From the NCBI GenBank assembly GCA_023525975.1, contig CM042025.1, positions 1,503,001-1,567,000 on the forward strand: 64,000 nucleotides of DNA, in the 5' to 3' direction. Source of the DNA: Smallanthus sonchifolius. Its lineage: Eukaryota > Streptophyta > Magnoliopsida > Asterales > Asteraceae. This document shows positions 59,237 to 64,000 of this stretch, in pieces; the stretch's first letter is position 1, and each line of letters starts with the position of its first letter. The position numbers and the translations under genes were made by a program. The notes under the pieces were generated by a model. That model was not told the origin of the DNA and ran no database searches. It saw nothing but the letters and a program-made list of their open reading frames with translations.

Positions 59237-59559
59237 GTATTGAATACGTGTGTTTTAGATTGTTGTAGGAAATTGTCAACAATTTGTTCGTTTGTTTTGC
59301 AGCAAAGGATACTACAAGAAGGTGTTGTTTAAGTATTGTATAAGACTCCCGGTTTGAATCAAGTTAATTATATAAATTTGTATTTTATATTTTCTTTTTA
59401 TTCAGTTTTTGTAAACGGTATTATACTAGTTTGTTTCTTGCTTATAATGAGAGTAATATTATTATTATATTACCGTTGTTTTAATAAAAAAAAAGTGACT
59501 CACTTTCCTACATATTGAACCTACGAGCTATGTACCTCATGGGGGGGGGGGTGTTCAAA

Positions 59560-59790
59560 AAAATCTGAATCCAAAACCAAACTCGAATTATCCGAATCCG
59601 AATTATCCGAAAATTCGGATATCCGAAATTTTGGATATCTGAATTTTTGAATTCGGATAGTGATTTTCGGATATTCGAATATCCGAAATATTATATTTAT
59701 ATATACTTTTTAATTGTTTTTATAATTTAAAAATAAGAAAATTTGAATCAAAACCCGAAATATTATATTTATATATTTATATATGAAAAA
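59560..59790. repeat. TATCCGAA/TTCGGATA-rich element end
   Basis: CCGAATTATCCGAA, TTCGGATATCCGAA and GATTTTCGGATATTCGAATA pack direct and inverted copies of one word into 130 bp, after a G-run. Such arrays are common at ends of plant hAT-type MITEs, but no inverted partner was found, probably because the segmental duplication cut it. Confidence 0.55.
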
Positions 59791-61736
59791 CCCTTGCAGA
59801 TTTTTGTCAAATTAGGGCTTTAGCGGCGACAAATGTATTAGTGGCGATTTTTTGGCCATTAGCGACGACTTTTGGGTATTTTAGCGGCGACATATGTCGC
59901 CATTAATGCTCCAAATCCTTGTAGTGACTCTATTCTAAAAAATATGAACTTGAGTAACATCTACTTAAGTTGATTCAGGTAAGCACTAATTTCAATTTCC
60001 TTACTGTTTGTTTTAACTAATTTGTAGCATATCTTAGTTATATTCTTCTAGTAGGAGTTATAGAAACTTTTTAACAAGTGACATATTTTTACCTGACCCA
60101 AAACTAGTGACCCGATTAAAATTAGACCCGGTCCATTTTTTTGCCGCATCCGACACTGGTTACATACTACCACTTGGCTATAACCTTATAATCTAGTGAC
60201 ATTGATGATTACTTTTCATAAAAGTATTATAAGTTCAAATAATGCCACTATAGGTTTAGATGGTATTTAAGAATAAAAAAATTGTTCTTAAAACAAAAAC
60301 ATACGACTTATTCTTAAATACTAAAATTATTCGTCCGTACATAAAGAAGACCGGTCACTCCCTACATAAATTATCCTAATCTAAAACTAATTCTAAAACA
60401 AACCCTTGCATTTTGAATAACTATAAGCAGCCCCCCTACATTAAACTATTCTTAAATTGCTAAATTCCAGAAGTTGAGTTATTTATTTGTCTGTATTAAA
60501 CGTGTCTGATTCTTTTGACCAAACTTGGAATCCACCCGATAACCGTCTCTTAATTTCAGTTTATTCTCAGTACTTAAATAAGAAGTTATATAAGAATTAA
60601 GATGTAACATTTTGGTTTAATTCAAGAAAATAAATAATTATTGTATAAAGCATCAAAATATTTAATAAAAAGAGAACAAGAGATAAAAAAGTATGAACTA
60701 TGAGCAAGATTATTTGCCACAGTAACAATTACTAAATGACCAAATATAAAAAACCATGTTAAATTTTTATCACCAATTTTTAAAGTTATTAACTAAAATA
60801 TAATTTTATTATTATTATTATATAAAAATTTACAATAGTAACAATCACGTGTTGGAATTCTAATTTCATATTGTAAATTGCATGATGGAATAAGAGAGAG
60901 GCCTGTAATTGACATGCAGGAGTTCTTGCAGGGCATGATGATTAAATATACACAGCTGCATTACATGAGTTACTTATATCAAGGCATCTTGACCTACTGT
61001 CATCTGGTGTTTATCTCTGTTAAAATGTCAAAATGGTACGGGTTCAAGTTGTGTGGAATAAGTGAATTTTAGTAGTAGATTTTAAGGGGTGTGTGTTTGC
61101 GGTTTAAAAGAAAAGAAAAAAAAAACCTATGGGTATATATGATGGATTCTTGTATATCATGGGTTTGCACCTTAGGTATTGATTGTTGGGTTAATCGGGT
61201 TTATTCATGGGTTAACGGATCACGGGTCAGCGGGTTAATGGGTAAATTGGGTCATGGGTCTGCAGTTTGTTTTAATTAGCATGTGTTTTAATGGTTTAGT
61301 GGGTCAAAATATAAGTACGGGTCTTAAGTTGAGCGAGTCAAGTCCCACGAATGTCGCATGGTTGCTATTTCCAATTTTCACGTGTGTTTCCTACGTGTAA
61401 TAGGTTGGCTATTTAAGCAGCCTTATGTGATGAAATAGTAATGCAATAAACAAGCAAGTTTCAGCTGTGGTTTTCACGTAAATTCTGTGTGTGTAGTGTT
61501 GTTGTTTAGAGGGGCCTGAACCAACATTGATACCGTAAAAGAATTCCATAATAAAACAATATATAAAATGGAAAGGAAAAGAATAAATACAACAAAACTA
61601 GTTTAGATACGAGTTACAACAGAAATAAATAAAGCATAATAATAGAGAAACTGGCTCAAAAAATTACAACCCGAAGCAAAACTCTATTGCGCGAACCTGT
61701 AGGTTTTGGTCTGACATTCATGTCAACAGGTAGCGG
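59791..61736. repeat. Segmental duplication copy 2, part a
   Basis: Near-identical to 15704-17673. Begins within the CACTA 3' end (TTGTAGTG at 59919-59926). A 64-codon frame at 60878-61072 is broken in copy 1 by TAG, so it is probably not a gene. Confidence 0.95.
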
Positions 61737-61759
61737 CAGTGGCGGAGCTTGAAAATCTA
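61737..61759. other. Junction filler with hAT-like terminus
   Basis: CAGTGGCGGAGCTTG at the breakpoint has no counterpart at either side in copy 1. It resembles the CAGTGGCGGAGC end common to many plant hAT elements. It marks where 2.9 kb of copy 1 (17674-20573) is missing. Confidence 0.55.
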
Positions 61760-61977
61760 AGAAAATTAAACAATTTAAGTGTGTTACTTTTGTTTTTGCA
61801 ATAATTTAATATTATGTAATAAACCTCACCTTATCCTTCACACGAATTTTTGCGTTTGTATTTGAACCGAGCATATGTAACTTAACTTAGATCCAATACT
61901 ATCAACCTCATATACACATATTTTAAAGATAGTATTATGGATTCATGCTAGTTAAAATAAGTGCAACATTTACATAC

Positions 61978-62309
61978 CTTCTTTTATAACATCCTCTTTT
62001 TGTTTTTAAGGGTATCTTGGTGTTGATGCTTTCAGCAGAATCTTCTGACTTCTGATCATCCTTGCTACTTGGAGATCTCACATGATCATTAGTTGGATTA
62101 TGAGGAGTCTTGTTGATGTTGGAAGAGCCCAAGATCTGAAGGGTGTTTTCAAACATCCCCAAGATCTGTAACTTGAGATCAGATTCGATATTTTCCGGCC
62201 GACCGATCATCGCATGGAGCTTTTTTGTTATTATTTCACCTTTTGTAAGCTCTTGAATGGCTTTGATCCTTCTGCTTGGTAAACTTTCCGGCCAAGATGA
62301 AGACTCCAT
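61978..62309 (-). pseudogene. Truncated WRKY copy: exon 1 only
   Basis: Same 332-nt exon as gene 1, with its ATG, promoter and 5' splice donor, identical protein and one noticed synonymous change (ATA to ATC, Ile). Exons 2 and 3, holding WRKYGQK and the zinc finger, are deleted. If the donor is not used, reading continues through the former intron to a stop at 61935, giving a 124-residue protein without DNA-binding domain. A dominant-negative or decoy role is conceivable but pure inference; the simplest view is a pseudogene. Confidence 0.93.
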
Positions 62310-62572
62310 ATACTATATTTGGTTTTGTGAAATCTAATTGCAAGACAGCACGCCTATCAATGATATAGCAAAAAGATAATGTATATTTTTATTATTAAAT
62401 ATTAACAATTAATAAATGTCTTTATTTAAACATGCAATTGGCAAAGAAACTATTCGAAAAAATTGGAGACTCAGTTCCACGACCACGCGCTAAACTAGAG
62501 TAACCTAGACATGTGAATATTAAGATGCATGAGTAAATGACACGCGCATAGTGCGATTGGATAAAATATGAG

Positions 62573-62601
62573 TGACGTTAAACTTGTTTTTTCGAATGAC
62601 G
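62573..62601. promoter_or_regulatory. Paired TGACG motifs upstream of the truncated WRKY copy
   Basis: TGACG at 62573-62577 and 62597-62601, retained from the duplication of the gene 1 promoter. Confidence 0.5.
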
Positions 62602-62819
62602 CATGCATGAATAATATGACTAGATAAGTGCTTTGTGTTAAGGGGCAAAACGGTCCATTGTAAAAACTGAAGATCCAACAACTATGGGTGTAATAGTAAA
62701 ACTTAATGAATTGAATCACGTTGTCTTTATAACACATGGCAGGCAATTTTGACTAAACTTTTAAATCTATGCTAAATTTTAGTTTGGTAAAAAAAATAGT
62801 TAATACAATTGGGTTTACT

Positions 62820-63014
62820 GTCTTGGTGATCAGGGGGTTTTCTTAAAAGGTTTTTCCTCTGTGGATGTCATGGGTTCGAATCTTGTAAGGTGCACTTAAT
62901 AAAAACTAGGAACACCCTCTGCAGATTCAAATTCCTTGGGGTTGTATGGGTAGACTGATGTACGAGTCTCCCTTGATGGGACGTACCAGTTAAGACCGCG
63001 CCGTTCAAAAAAAA
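62820..63014 (+). mobile_element. tRNA-derived SINE, duplicated copy
   Basis: Same insertion as 21635-21830 with flanking TACAATTGGGTTTACT at 62804-62819 and 63015-63030; a few point differences (GGGTTCGAATC versus GAGTTCGAATC). Confidence 0.9.
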
Positions 63015-63210
63015 TACAATTGGGTTTACTAAAACATTGAGGTTATTTCCATAAATACTGATTTTCTGCTTTGAGTTGTGAAATCACTTTTTAACTAAGT
63101 GTATTTACTTTAAGAATGTCTATCTATCAATCAAAGTAACTTTTGTAATGGTCAAAATATTTTTTCTACGTAGCCCCAAACAAAGTAATTATTAGCATAT
63201 ATATATATAC

Positions 63211-64000
63211 GGAACGTATCAAATGAAAATTTGGATTGTTGTGAAACCATTAAACTCATTTCTGGCCACACATTCATTTCTTAATATTTTAATTTGTGTC
63301 TGAAATTAATTCTGTATTTTTAATATATTTAATACAAAAACTTGTGGCTTAAAGGGGTAAAAAGGTAATTCCATATTTTTTTCTTCTTTTTTGTTTAAAT
63401 CTAGATAATAAAAATCAATCTCTCTCTCATACCTATCATCAGATTACAACACATGAAAAACAATTTCAAGAAACATCTTTTTTAAACATGTGTAAAACCA
63501 ACATACACAAAGTAGAAGAAAAAAAAAATTACACTGTCTTGAACCCAGATCTTTTTCTCATACCTCGATCCCTTATTGTACATTGCATGTGTAAAAAAAA
63601 CACATGTAAAATCAAAATACACATGTATATGAAAAAAAAATCTTGTGAACATTTATTACACACTGCATTTATTACACACTGCATGATTTTAATTCTCTCC
63701 AGGTTTGTGTACATTTATGTAAATTCAGTTTACACTTGTGTAAATTCAATTTACATTTCTATAAATTCAATTTACACTTCTGTAAATTCAGTAAACTAAA
63801 TTAACAGTAAACTTTTACAAAAGAAACCTAAGAAACTGAAATTTGTATTAGAATCTCAACTCCAATAAAAAAATCAGACTGGATACGGAAGCACATTAAA
63901 GAAGCTAAACCTAAGAATTCAAAAAACCTTGTAAACATTGTGATATGTGTATGAATCAAAAAACATTGTGAACATTTATTACACACTACATGATTTTTAT
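63211..64000. mobile_element. Left part of the TIR element, duplicated copy
   Basis: GGAACGTATCAAATGAAAAT corresponds to the left end at 22032 with two changes. The right end lies beyond the window. Confidence 0.8.

Larger units (their letters stand above)
61760..64000. repeat. Segmental duplication copy 2, part b (runs off the window)
   Basis: Near-identical to 20574-22830, including WRKY exon 1, promoter, SINE and left end of the TIR element. Confidence 0.95.

Noticed and set aside
60878..61072. A 64-codon frame starting MHDGIRERPVIDMQ
   Set aside because: The near-identical duplicate at 16810-17010 has a TAG in the same frame and indels, so no coding constraint is visible.

Overview
The window is eukaryotic, AT-rich, repeat-dense plant nuclear DNA from a eudicot; an Asteraceae source is only a weak guess from protein flavour. 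Evidence is the nested LTR retrotransposons, tRNA-derived SINEs, CACTA, hAT and Helitron elements, and intron-containing group III WRKY genes. No rRNA or tRNA gene, CRISPR array or bacterial operon is present. Only two genes look intact: WRKY70-like transcription factor genes on the minus strand (19382-21123 and 47695-49033). A third WRKY copy near the right edge keeps exon 1 only.

Layout. 1-5940 is the 3' half of a plus-strand Ty3/Gypsy element (pol plus a 2.77-kb LTR). 5941-14465 is a nest of decayed Gypsy elements: a plus-strand 3' end with a repeat-filled LTR abuts a minus-strand gag/protease with its own LTR. 15641-23 kb holds a CACTA terminus, a segment that is duplicated at 59.8-64 kb, the first WRKY gene, SINEs and a 2.06-kb TIR element. 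24.6-26.3 kb is a small non-autonomous LTR element with both LTRs. 28.7-34.2 kb is the most interesting part: a probable gene-capturing Helitron carrying spliced fragments of an E(z)-type CXC domain and of an ADH-like dehydrogenase. 34.5-45 kb holds MITEs, minisatellites, a short Helitron, a SINE, and a gene-less copia-type element into which a deleted Gypsy element inserted, with target-site duplications for both.

45-52 kb contains diverged duplicated blocks flanking the second WRKY gene, one interrupted by a CACTA remnant. 52.6-55.5 kb has a perfect CACTA MITE built of palindromes and a broken MULE-associated OTU-protease region. 56-59.8 kb is direct repeats and a SINE. 59.8-64 kb is a young, nearly identical copy of 15.7-22.8 kb that has lost about 2.9 kb, including both WRKY-domain exons, with a hAT-like terminus at the junction.

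How it works together: the single-copy content is a small WRKY cluster that expanded by segmental duplication. All else is transposon-derived. Paralogous blocks provide empty-site controls showing that the short Helitron, a SINE, a copia-type element and a CACTA element inserted after the blocks duplicated.
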